Assembly: GCA_016098155.1 (NCBI GenBank)
Contig: JAAAJB010000422.1
Span: 1 to 31,585, forward strand
DNA length: 31,585 nucleotides
Source of the DNA: Actinomortierella ambigua
Lineage: Eukaryota; Mortierellomycota; Mortierellomycetes; Mortierellales; Mortierellaceae
Direction of reading: 5' to 3'
In this document: positions 1-9,734 of the stretch, in pieces
How the letters are laid out: each line of letters starts with the position of its first letter
How positions within the stretch are numbered: the first letter of the stretch is position 1
Notes under the pieces: model-generated
The model's database searches: none
Told to the model about the DNA's origin: nothing
The model's input: only the letters and a program-made list of their open reading frames with translations
Translations under genes and position numbers: made by a program

Positions 1-19
1 AATTTTAAGGAGAAAAAAA

Positions 20-45
20 TAGCCCGGCGGGCTACCGCCGGGCTA
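20..45. repeat. Perfect GC-rich hairpin
   Basis: An 11-bp perfect inverted repeat (TAGCCCGGCGG and CCGCCGGGCTA) flanks a 4-nt GCTA loop. A-rich sequence lies on both sides. An overlapping shorter palindrome, TAGCCCG-G-CGGGCTA, occupies 20-34. The hairpin lies upstream of the first supported exon, so it is probably in an intron or upstream region of the zinc-finger gene. It resembles a bacterial-type stem-loop, but there is no T-tract and no bacterial gene nearby. Its function is unknown. Confidence 0.6.
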
Positions 46-81
46 AAACTCTAGTATTTTATATAAACCCTTCCCCTCCAG

Positions 82-3000
82 TTCAGGGTCTGGAACAAAC
101 AACGCTCCTCGGAACAAATTGACAAAACGTGGCAAGGAGAAATTGACACTGCCTCCTCCTCCTCCTCCTCCTCCTCCTCCTCTCCTTCTTCTTCTTCGTC
201 TTCTTCGACCTCTTCACGTGGCTACCAGCAGCAACACCACCACCGCCATACCAACACGCTTCACAGAGAGAGGCCTGAGCTCTCTGAGCCAGCAGCACTC
301 TCCCCAGCATCCAATGGGGCTCCGCCTTCCCTTCTGTCTTCGTCTACGGCTCTTCTTCTGTCGCGCTGCCTGAGCCAATCGGCCGGTTCAGTAGGACCCT
401 TGCCTCAACTCGAGGAAGTTCCCACCAGACCCCGCAAGGCTCACGGCGTGTCCGATCCTACAGAGTCCTACACTCACACCTTTCGCACAATACCCTTCGC
501 CAACACCTCCAGCTCCCCTCTACCTCTCACATCCTCAACTGGTTCACTCAGCACCAACCACGTTGTCACCACCACCACCACCAACGACAACAGCAGCAAC
601 ACCCCACGCCCTTCTAAAACAGCCACTGCCGGTACGCAACTATTGAATCAGCCTTCAAGTCCCAATAGCGACCAGCACGCCCCTCTTCAAAATGTCAATA
701 GCACAAAGTATCATCAATACGATAGTCATGTTGGTCAGATTGTCCTCAATCCAACAACCATGGAGGACGTTACCCGATGGAAAAAACGGCAAAGGCGGAC
801 AAAGAAGCCTGTTTCCAATCAGGACGATGCAAAGTCAAACGACGACGACGACAACGGTGGAGATGGGTCCTACGGCGATGCTGGAGACATCTCTGACCTT
901 CACAGCACCCCTCTATCAGGTACTGGCACAAAGCAACAACAGGGAGCTGAAAAAGTGGAAGCCAGCGGCGAAGAAGGGCCCATGCCTGCCTCTGCGGCCA
1001 ATGGTGAGGTTGCACCACCACTGTCCTCCTCCAAGGCAAAAAAGTCCTCACCCAAGGACGACCACTTTGGGACCCTATCGTCCTCATCCTCATCCTCATC
1101 CTCGTCATCACCGTCATCACTCTCACCTTCCTCGTCATCAACGGCTACAGAAGGAGCGGCGTCGCCATCAGGGTCAAGATCGACAGAGACGCCGCCCGAC
1201 GAACCGAGTTATGAAAGGAACGCGGATGGAAAGTACGTGGTAACAAAAAAAAAAAAAAGAGAGAGAAACAGCATTTTTTTTTTCCTTTGCAGGCTGACTC
1301 GTGCTACCTTCCCTCCGCCCTCCCCCTATTTTTTTTTCGTGTCTTGCTTTGTCCCGCACCGGCATTTTGCACAACGTTGACACTTTTGGGTTTGGCCCAG
1401 TAGACCCAATCCTTTTTTAGTTGCATCCGCGTTCTTGTTTGTGTTTTGTGTTGTGTCAATGTGATTTGGTGATGGTGGTGGTGGTGGTGTGTAGACTATG
1501 TGAACGATGGAATAAGAATAGAGTTGTGTTGCCAATGCAAGGCGTTGCGCTGGGCACAGGTCGACCATATTACTTGTCGCCTTCGCTGACCACTCTGTCT
1601 TCATGGTCCATTAAAATACATAGATATCGATGCAGCTGGCCTCGCTGTGGCAAGGAGTTCACGGTCGCATCTCGTCTTACGACACACTACCGTATCCATT
1701 CAGGCAAACCTCCGTACCTTTGTGGCTACAAGGACTGCCAGAAGGCCTTTCACACAGTGAGTAATTTTTACTGTCCTTGGCCTTTGTAATCTTCCCGAGA
1801 ATCATCCCAATACGCTCTATTTTCCCTGTCCTTGACATGCACACCTGTACCTTGTGCATGGATTGTAGTGTGACGGCACACATTGCCAAAGAGGAGGGAT
1901 GTGAGGCCTTCCTCACTAGTGCCAGTTCTTGTGTATTTTCTTGTTCTCACCGCTCTTGCCCCCCCCCCTCTCTCCTGCATTACGTCTTTCCGTATTGACA
2001 TAGTCTTCCTCCCTCTCCCACCATCGAGTGGTGCACACTGACCAAGGATTGCGCCCTTATGTATGTCGTCACAACCGCTGTGGTGCAACCTATACCCAAC
2101 TAGCGCGCCTTATTACGCACCAACGGACAACACACAGCGGCATGATTCTTTTCATCCCTCAAGAGAGCGGCGCCAGCAACAACAGCAGCAACAGTATCAA
2201 CAACAATAATATCAACAACAACGGAAATATTAATCCATCATGTACACCAAGCTCGGTGGCCTCTTCCGCAGTAGGCGGTCCTTCTTCCTCCATCCTTACT
2301 ACAGCTTCTACCGGCACGAATGACTACCCATCCGTGTCTCCGGTACCTAGCCTCTCGGATACCTTGGCAGACGCACCCGTACCGGCATCTCCTGCATCGC
2401 CCCTTGAACATCGGGGATTGGCCTGTTCACCATCGGTGGGAACCACACCAGTTCAACCGAGTTCTCTTCCAGACTCAAACCATAGTGCTGGCCCCGAAAG
2501 TCAACATCTTGCACACAGTAGGAAGCAAGCAGGGAGGCCAAGTGATTCAACTCCACAATCAGTAGGCCACAATGGCCTACGCGAGTCTCGGTCGCATCCC
2601 AACCTGATCTCTAGGCCATGGGAGCAGCATCAGCCCATGCAGCATTCTTCTTCACAATCTCAGCAACCACCACCACCACCACTACCACCACCACCACCAC
2701 CACCACAGCATCAGCAGCACGCGCCGTGTGAGCTCAATCAATCCCAGGGTCATCCACATGATCAACAGAAGCAACTACAACAACTACAGCAACCGCAGTA
2801 CTCGAAACGGCCACGTCAAGATTCGGTGAGCAACGACAAGAGTGAACTCTCTCGCCGACAGGATGTCAGTGTGAACGAGTATCAAAGGCGAGAAGGAGCA
2901 CCCACAGGCCCCTCAACCTCAAGAGGTGGAGCCAATGGACGACATTCGCGGCAGACCAGTGGTATTGAAGGATACATGCTGCCCACACGCGATATCAACG

Positions 3001-4169
3001 TTAACAGCGGTCGGCAGACACCAACTAATACCAAGATGGAGGAAGACGACGACGAAGAGACACGGCTGACCAAGGAAGTTGCATTGGCTATGACTACATT
3101 TAGCGAGCGTGCCATGGTTCAGCAACATCAGGAGCCGTACGGGCAAGAATCTTCTCTTCCTACACCTGTGTATGAGTATCCGCCACGGTTAGAGGCCAAT
3201 GGCGGCAGCAACCCTGCCCCTCAGCATCAGGCGCACCAACAGCCTCCTGCAAGGTATCCGCCGACGCCATCACCGCACCATTACTCGTCGTATCCGATCC
3301 ATGCTGGAGCTTCCACGCCCTCTAACTCAAACCTCCAACAACCACAACAGAGAACATCCTATTACCAACAAGATCCAGGGCGACACAGCGGACCCTATCG
3401 GGAGGATCATCAGCAGCATGGTGCCGGCTACCATCAGCAGCCCTATCCCCCGTCCTCACAGCAGCAGGCTGCTCAAGGAGGGCCAAATCCACCCCACCAA
3501 CGTCCTCTGTCACCCGTGACAACGACTCGTCCGCCCAGTAGAGGATCGGGATCTATGGCTCCACCTCTGCACCACCACCCTTACAAGGTTGAGGGTCACA
3601 CGAGAAGCCCATCCTTGACAGGACCAGCAGGAGGGTTGAGCTATGGATACCGACCATCACCAACAGGGCCAGAGTCTTCACCGTCATCTGGTCAGTACAA
3701 GGATGAAAATCGAGCATTCGGCATGATGTCTCCGTCCTCTGAACGAGAGTATGGCCACGAGCGACGTCCAAGTGGCAATGCTAGCCCGTATGGTCCAGGA
3801 AGTGGAGGAGGAGTCATTGGAGGTCCAGTGCCTCCACCCACACCGCCGTTACAGCATCAGCATGCCCATGCGACACATGACCGGCAACAACAGCAGTATC
3901 CAAGTGCACCATCACCTCGTATGCAACATCAGCGGCACCGCTCTTACGAGCACCAACAGCACCAGCGCCCGCACCAGCACCAGCAACCGCATTCGTCGTA
4001 TCCACAACTTCACTCTTATGGCCCACCACCGCCACCGCCACCACTATCTGTGCCACCTTTGGTCAACTCTTCGTCACCTTCGCCCGTATCGCCCCATGGA
4101 TACCGCATGCACCCACCGCTACCACCTTCACAGCCGCGTATGCCAGCAGGATTTGGCACTCTGACTTGA
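82..4169 (+). CDS. C2H2 zinc-finger protein, 5' partial
   Basis: Exons in this model are 82-1232, 1624-1756 and 2004-4169, giving at least 1149 residues. The frame is open from 67 but has no ATG before 760, so the start lies left of the window, probably behind the acceptor at 80-81 (CCCTTCCCCTCCAG). ATG 760 is the fallback start. Three tandem fingers are complete only after splicing: YRCSWPRCGKEF (C-x4-C-x12-H-x3-H), YLCGYKDCQKAF (C-x4-C-x12-H-x4-H, split by intron 1757-2003) and YVCRHNRCGATY (C-x4-C-x12-H-x4-H). The N-terminal part is Ser/Thr-rich, with a basic patch (KKRQRRTKK) and an Asp run. The roughly 680-residue tail is rich in Pro, Gln, His and Ser, as in activation or disordered regions. 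The likely role is a nuclear sequence-specific transcription factor; this is inference from the fingers, and the subfamily and targets are not recognised. Confidence 0.85.
151..200 (+). repeat. (TCC)n / (TTC)n microsatellite in coding frame
   Basis: About ten TCC triplets run into TTC/TCG triplets. In the frame used by the zinc-finger protein they encode a polyserine tract. The +1 frame would give polyproline. Length variation between strains is likely. Confidence 0.8.
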
Positions 4170-4177
4170 TTTGAAGA

Positions 4178-4183
4178 AATAAA
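4178..4183 (+). terminator. Poly(A) signal of the zinc-finger gene
   Basis: AATAAA lies 9 nt after the stop codon and is followed by an A-rich stretch from 4191. Its position agrees with the compact spacing to the next gene. Confidence 0.5.
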
Positions 4184-4209
4184 ATGTAGCAAAAAAAAAA
4201 AAAGAAAAA

Positions 4210-4215
4210 CACGTG
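4210..4215. promoter_or_regulatory. E-box upstream of RPL23
   Basis: CACGTG lies 93 nt upstream of the L23 start codon, in the 138-bp spacer after the zinc-finger gene. CACGTG is the site of basic helix-loop-helix factors such as Cbf1. A role in ribosomal-protein transcription is inferred from position only. Confidence 0.35.
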
Positions 4216-4307
4216 ATTAAGATTTGCGGACAAGGGAGTGGAGGTTCAAGAGCAGACTGAGGCTGATTTTGGAAAGACCCTCTTTTCTCACCTACGAAAA
4301 TTTCAAC

Positions 4308-6260
4308 ATGTCGGCTAAGGGTGCGTCTCAATGGATCCATATCTAGAGGAGATCCATCCATCGATAATTCACCAACACACCCATCCATCGAGAGCTTTTC
4401 TTGTGTCGCGCCGTCATACTCGTTCAGCTTGGCAGAGTTCAGGACAGGATCAACATTTCTGGGCGTTTGGTAGCAACCCTCATCAACTTCAGTTCCATTC
4501 ATCTCAGGACATCAAAGGGTGCCAAGGGCGCAAAGGGGCGTCGGGTGTGATTCCATGGGGAAGCACTCAGCACCCATCTTTGAGGACGGACCGTTGAGTG
4601 GGAGATACCTTCTCGCTTCTCGCAAACGCGGGGGAGGGAAGACCTGGCGGGGGCGAAGAGTGGTCAGTTCACAGACATCGGGCGAAAAGGGTCAAGCAAC
4701 ACCGACATCACCGGAGAACCGCCAGCCCTCTGCTCTTGCTTCCATCGTCGATGGTAGCACTAGTAGAGGAGTCAGCTCCCACTCTCAGGTTCTTGTGGAC
4801 GTGACGCTTTCCAGACACCCAAACACCCTTGTACCGTCCAACGCCTCCCTTCCCCCTCACTCCTCCCCTGATGCACCCGGCAAAGCAACCTCTGATCAAT
4901 CAACAAACCCAAGCGAGCGATAACTGATGAGACAAGCCAACAACGGCTGTCGTAGTGGCGATTGTTGGCGTTGTTGGGGCCGACTGTTCTAGGAAGGCAG
5001 TTCGTTTTGTTGGAGGTTGTCAGAGCAAGGAACCAGCATCCATCAGTCTAGGAGACAGGCGATGAACACGGGCGAGACGTCTTTGGCTTCCATGGGGAAA
5101 CTATGATTCAGCTCTGGTTCTCTGCCTCAACCTACAACACCAACACCCCTCACCCTCTCAACGACGTGTACAGTGGCAACAGTTTGACTCGCACGACACA
5201 GAAAAGCTCTCTACCACTTTCAACAGTGGCGATGGTTCTCGATTGGATCGGTATCAACGTTGTTATTTTATCCTGAAACGACCAACTTACACCTTTTTTT
5301 TGTTTGTTTCCCTCACCGTATTCGGTCGATAATAACTCGCTCCTCCCCTAACAGGTGCAGCTGCTTCCGGAAACAAGTTCCGCATGACCTTGGGTCTTCC
5401 CGTCGGTGCCGTCATGAACTGCGCTGACAACTCGGGTGCCAAGAACCTGTACATCATCTCCGTCAAGGGCATCAAGGGTCGTCTTAACAAGCTTCCCGCT
5501 GGTGGTGTTGGCGACATGGTCATGGCTACCGTCAAGAAGGGTAAGCCCGAGCTCCGCAAGAAGGGTAAGTTTTTTTCTTTTTTTATCTGTCTTGATCTGA
5601 AAAAGAGCAGGAAAGTGTTATAAAAAAAAAGGAAATAAAAACTAACATAACACTTGACTTTCCCTCGTATTCAATGTATTCTAGTCATGCCCGCTGTCAT
5701 CATCCGTCAGCGCAAAGCCTGGCGCCGCCGCGATGGTGTCTTCATCTACTTCGAGGGTATGTCATTTTTTATATCCAGGGTGGAGAAGGCGTGTGGAAGG
5801 CGAAAGAAACAAGCTATGCCGTTGGCGATGAAACAGGATCAAAGCAGACGCGAGGATGAATGGACAGGAGAAGCTCATTTTTTAACGGTGACCTTATCGA
5901 ACGACACCTGTCTTGTGGGACTGAGGATCACAAAGACGCGCATTTCTTTCACACTGAATCTTGACACTGTTGACTGTTGGACGACCATGACCAAGCGACA
6001 CATGACGGACGCAAGCGTTTTAAATGTGTACAAAAGAATCAGCCATGGAAGCACGAGAACAGGGAGAGAGCAAGCACTCTCTCTCTTTGGTCGCCCAGTT
6101 ATCTAACATCGTTCACGTCCTTCCCATGTTTATAGACAACGCCGGTGTCATTGTCAACCCCAAGGGTGAAATGAAGGGTTCCGCCATTACCGGCCCCGTT
6201 GGTAAGGAGTGCGCTGACTTGTGGCCCCGTATCGCCTCGTGCGCTGGTACCGTCGTCTAA
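4308..6260 (+). CDS. RPL23: 60S ribosomal protein L23 (uL14)
   Basis: Exons 4308-4320, 5355-5564, 5685-5756 and 6136-6260 splice to 139 aa, matching the 137-140 aa of the family. uL14 sits on the subunit interface of the large ribosomal subunit and contacts 25S rRNA. Diagnostic stretches are [50 protein letters not shown] and [19 protein letters not shown]. The three later exons are certain: the junctions rebuild Val and Asp codons inside conserved segments. The first exon is chosen because ATG TCG GCT AAG G before GTGCGT gives [13 protein letters not shown], the expected N-terminus, in the correct phase and in a good start context (CAACATG). A rival start at 5232 is also in phase but gives an unusual N-terminus (MVLDWIG). 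The introns are 1034, 120 and 379 nt. Confidence 0.93.
4321..5354 (+). other. Long first intron of RPL23
   Basis: This 1034-nt stretch begins GTGCGT and ends CCCTAACAG. Several short open frames cross it (for example 4519-4923), but none looks protein-like or has splice support. I searched by eye for C/D-box snoRNA boxes and found no convincing pair. Long leader introns in ribosomal-protein genes often carry expression-enhancing elements, so that is the default reading. Confidence 0.6.
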
Positions 6261-6325
6261 AGTTCGTCGGATTTTCCAACGACTCGGAGAAACACCCAAA
6301 TTGTTACAAGCTACATCTTACCCCG

Positions 6326-6331
6326 AATAAA
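6326..6331 (+). terminator. Poly(A) signal of RPL23
   Basis: AATAAA lies 66 nt after the RPL23 stop codon. A second copy on the same strand lies at about 6501-6506. Both fall in the spacer shared with the convergent SmD2 gene. Confidence 0.5.
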
Positions 6332-6537
6332 CCCTGTTTTCCTCGGCTCTTATGTTTGCACTGTTCGCCTATTGGGTTTCTTTTGGGGAGTGGTTGAAGT
6401 CTTACGAGGGATGCAGAAGGGAGGGGTATAAAGATCTTTCTACGCAAATAGCATTGTAAGTCGCTATTGTTGGTGCGTGGTCGGCACATAGTCTGATAAA
6501 ATAAACTTTTGCTGAATTGCCAGGGGGAACGAGTGGT

Positions 6538-6543
6538 TTTATT
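6538..6543 (-). terminator. Poly(A) signal of SmD2
   Basis: Minus-strand AATAAA lies 62 nt past the SmD2 stop codon. Another minus-strand AATAAA (6604-6609) overlaps the stop codon itself (CAA TAA A) and is probably coincidental. Confidence 0.45.
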
Positions 6544-6604
6544 GAAAGCTTGAAGAGAGTCAGAACAACCGTGTTCAGGTAGCAGAGACACTTGGCGTGG
6601 TAGT

Positions 6605-7592
6605 TTATTGAGGAGTGCGAAGCACTATCAGAGAGGGTATAAAATAGAAGTAGAGTACATGATGTTCCAGACGTTCGTTAGTAATGCTTGTACAGGATCA
6701 ATTGCACTTAAAATACAAGGCCGAAAGGTCAACATACCGAGGATGACAGAGTCACCACGCAAAAACAGCTTGCTGATGAATCGCTCCTTGTTGACGGGCT
6801 TGGGCTTCTTGCCCTTGGAGGACCGCGGTACCTCTGTCCACATCTAATCAAAGTAAGAAAAAAGAGTAGAGTTTACATTATTGAATTACTGTAAATATGC
6901 TTGCAAACAAATACAATATCTGCCCCTGTTTAACCCCCCCCGCCACCTTTCTCTGAGTGTTTCTCCCTTTCTCTCGTCGTTCTAAACCCGTACCTCCTTG
7001 ACATTCTCCAGAACCATGTTGCAATGACGATCAAAAGCCTTGACACGGGCGAGAAGCTTGCGGTTATTCCTGCAGCTGATCAAGATTTGGGTGCTGTACT
7101 TGACCGACTGTTGCAGAACCGAGAGCGGGCCTGTGGTGAATTCTTCTTCCTCGAGCTGACGCAGCTCCTCCTCAGACATTTCACTCTTTGACTTTGCCGC
7201 GCTGTTCAAAGGTCAAAATAGGGAGGTTGAGAGTTTCAATGTAGAAGTCACCAGCCAATTCATGTTATGCCAGGTCAAAAAAAAAATAGTACAGCACAGA
7301 CAAATGTTGATACGGCGGGGTATTTTTCATATCCAGTGGCGTGTCATTGATGTTGAATAGTCAGGAGCAACGTTGATGAACGTCCAGAGCATCCAGGTTT
7401 GTTGAGGGTTGTTGTCGAATCCGGGCAGTACGAGAACAAGCAGCATAGCGTGGGGTCACGAGTGTTGCATAATTGGTGAATCAGATAGAATACAAAAAGA
7501 AACGAGATGAGGTTTGATTAGTACGGCATGCAATGAACGCCCTCCGATCGTGGCCTTTGCTTTCGGCAAAAACGTTAAGACACCTACCTCAT
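6605..7592 (-). CDS. SMD2: Small nuclear ribonucleoprotein Sm D2
   Basis: In transcript order the coding exons are 7592-7588, 7201-6994, 6843-6738 and 6624-6605, giving 112 aa (human SmD2 is 118). The protein is a subunit of the heptameric Sm ring on U1, U2, U4 and U5 snRNAs in the spliceosome. Visible family signatures are [49 protein letters not shown] (Sm1 core), [13 protein letters not shown] and the Sm2 end RGDSVILVLRTPQ. The first coding exon is only 5 nt (ATGAG before GTAGGT) and rebuilds Ser with the next exon, giving [10 protein letters not shown]. The last exon is 20 nt; the intron before it has a perfect TACTAAC branch point. All phases agree. The gene is convergent with RPL23 and divergent from DAD1. 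Confidence 0.93.
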
Positions 7593-7793
7593 GATGGTGT
7601 GAATGTATGTATGTGTGTGTCCTTGCCGTGCCTTCAATGCCTCTTGGTTTAATGCAGAGATCTACAGGCAGGCGCGACGTTCGCTTCTCTCCGGTGACGT
7701 AAGTGGAATTTATTGGCGACGGGCCACCTAAATTTAAGTTATCATTCTAATAATGGGATGCCATCATCAACTTTCCCCTATACCTTTCACGCC
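7593..7793. promoter_or_regulatory. Shared SmD2/DAD1 promoter region
   Basis: Only 201 bp separate the two divergent start codons, so both promoters and both 5' leaders must fit here. A GT/ATGT-rich stretch lies at 7603-7622. No TATA box was seen. Co-regulation of the two genes is possible but not shown. Confidence 0.5.
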
Positions 7794-8536
7794 ATGGATG
7801 AAGTCAAGGTTGCCACGACCAAGCTGGTTCAGAACTACGTGAGAGGTAGTCTACTCACTGCATCTGCCCTGTCTTTCTTTACCTCCTTGACCTCATTGCA
7901 TTTAAAGGCTGCAATACTAACCCCCTTTCGCGCGTAAAACGCCTACAACGCCTGGTCGTTTTCTTTAATTGTGTTGTCTAGACACACCCAGCTCTCTCAA
8001 GCTTATTGACGCGTACATGGTCTACATCCTGTTGACGGGAATCATCCAGTTTGTCTATGTCGTGATTGCTGGAACCTTCCCTAACAACGCGTTCCTCGCT
8101 GGCTTCATCTCGACCGTCGCGTCGTTCATCCTTGCTGGTACAGACACCAAACCATGATCGTGAGGAAGAGGAAAAGAGGACTAATGGAGCTATCTAGTAG
8201 TTTTTTCTTCGAGGCTAACATCAGCTTTAATGATTGCTCTTTCAAATAGCCAATCTGCGTATCCAGAGCAACCCCAAGAACGCCTCTCAGTTCAAGACCA
8301 CGTCGCCCGAGAGGTAGGATGACAGGGGGACTCGTCACTTTGGACTTCTTACAACATGCAGTTAAAAGAGAACAACTATACCACGGAGATGAAAGTGGAA
8401 GGCTTACTCGGAATACTGACACTGCATCCTTCTGATCTCTTCTCCTTATCATATATATTATTGCTCTAGGGCCTTTGCTGATTTTGTGTGTTGCAGTGTT
8501 GTCGTGCACTTTGCAGTTGCCCATTTCTTGGGTTAA
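7794..8536 (+). CDS. OST2: Oligosaccharyltransferase subunit DAD1/Ost2
   Basis: Exons 7794-7845, 7982-8137, 8250-8313 and 8470-8536 splice to 112 aa (human DAD1 is 113). DAD1/Ost2 is a small integral ER-membrane subunit of the oligosaccharyltransferase that N-glycosylates nascent proteins. Signatures are [47 protein letters not shown] and the C-terminal SPERAFADFVLCSVVVHF ending in LG. Three hydrophobic segments lie near residues 28-48, 53-70 and 92-111. ATG 7794 has a good context (GCCATGG) and the N-terminal amphipathic stretch is typical. The donor at 7846 (GTAGTC) is used rather than GTGAGA at 7839, because only 7846 gives the right phase and the Asp-Thr-Pro junction. Confidence 0.94.
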
Positions 8537-9020
8537 AAACGCGCGGATTCGTTTGATTCTACTTGAACCTCGGCAGATTACTTGATATCCATGTACAATA
8601 CACGCTTTCTTGGTGACTAGTCACCAGTATATTGCATTCTTGATATTCTCTACTATGACTGCGTCTTCGATCCAAACCGTGCTCCCACCCAAAGACTTGT
8701 ACTCACAGGGTCCTCCTTTTTCATAGCCTGAAACTCTCCACCGCATGCACTTGTGTCACCTCTATCTCGTCCTCTTCGCTCCCCCAACATTCAACAATGG
8801 TCACCGTTACACAAGGAGGTCAAAGGAAGTCAGGTTAGGCTACGTATGGGAAGCGCGCATCACCTTGAGACGCAGGGTGGGGCATGGCCCGATCTTGAGG
8901 GGGATAAATGAAAAAAGCCGCACCCTCACCCGCCGTCCCTTCTGTCATGATGACCACTAGTTTATCATTGCCGTTAAAAGAAGGGCGCACCTCGTATGGC
9001 AGTATGTTTAGCGATATCCT

Positions 9021-9258
9021 TTAGGGTCAGAGAGTTGTGGCGCTAGACCCACAGCTGATGAATACCATAAAAGCAAATGCTCGACAGAGTTTCAATTGCT
9101 GCGGTCACGTAAAATGACAAAGTTGTTAGGGGAGGGTTTAGGTCATGGGCATGGGCATGGGTAACACGAGTTATGTGGTGCACCTTAGTGACGTTAGGGA
9201 TGGCAACAGTTACGGGTTGAAGACACCCGGCTATTGAAACGGCCTCGTTGGCTTAGGG
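9021..9258 (+). repeat. Cluster of telomere-like TTAGGG motifs
   Basis: TTAGGG occurs at 9021-9026, 9126-9131, 9194-9199 and 9253-9258, all on the same strand. Three CATGGG units lie between them (9144-9161). Chance would give well under one copy in 240 bp. The motifs are dispersed, not tandem, so this is not a telomere. Dispersed TTAGGG can bind Tbf1/TRF-like factors in fungal promoters or mark an old telomeric insertion. Confidence 0.4.
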
Positions 9259-9734
9259 TCGGAGCCTGGTATTGGTTGCTGGATATGGGCCCATCTTCGT
9301 CCTATAACAATGTTGCATGCAACAGGGGTGAGTGGGTGAGGCGCGTCATCTCTGAGGATCAATCTCGCGGTGGAGATATCATGCTGTAAGACGGCCGAGA
9401 ATGCGTGTCTTGATGGTGTTAGCTTGGGCGCATCATCGCTATTAGTCGTGCATGCAACGACCTTCTTCTTTCGACGAATTTTCTTCATCACACGCGTGGT
9501 CGTCATTGAATAGGCAGGCGTTTTTGCTTGGGAGGAGAAATCTTGGGTGAACAATTTTATGTCTAAATTTGATGTGCTAGGCTTTGTGCGTTGCTTTGGA
9601 AGGCGGAACGACACTTTGAACGAGATATGCGAAATATTACAAGAAATGTAGGACGAAAGTGCTGCCGTGTGTTGACACCAAAAGTTGAGAGAATTTGTTC
9701 CATCTTTCATGATCCTGTTGACGAACGTCAACAT
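9231..9734 (-). CDS. Doubtful uninterrupted ORF, 167 codons
   Basis: The frame begins with ATG at 9734 and runs without introns. The product has a basic KKIRRKKK patch but no domain or family I recognise. Length alone is weak support in a 2.7-kb gap examined on both strands. Nearly all recognised genes here have several introns, so an intronless frame is atypical. It could be a species-specific gene, part of a decayed element, or chance. Confidence 0.15.
   Translation of the reverse strand: MLTFVNRIMKDGTNSLNFWCQHTAALSSYISCNISHISFKVSFRLPKQRTKPSTSNLDIKLFTQDFSSQAKTPAYSMTTTRVMKKIRRKKKVVACTTNSDDAPKLTPSRHAFSAVLQHDISTARLILRDDAPHPLTPVACNIVIGRRWAHIQQPIPGSDPKPTRPFQ

Noticed and set aside
400..1380. 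Frame beginning at TTG 400 as a separate gene
   Set aside because: It is the middle of the zinc-finger gene: the frame is already open from 67 and splices at 1232 to the finger exons.
4519..4923. 134-codon frame as a gene
   Set aside because: It lies inside the first RPL23 intron, has a low-complexity product and no splice or family support.
5232..5250. Alternative first exon of RPL23 (MVLDWIG)
   Set aside because: It is in phase, but the N-terminus is unlike the family; the 4308 exon gives [13 protein letters not shown]. Kept only as a fallback.
4321..5354. C/D-box snoRNA in the RPL23 intron
   Set aside because: Single C-box-like strings such as CTGATGA occur, but no paired D box with a terminal stem was found by eye.
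7839..7844. Donor GTGAGA for DAD1 exon 1
   Set aside because: It gives phase 0, whereas the next exon needs phase 1; GTAGTC at 7846 fits and rebuilds Asp.
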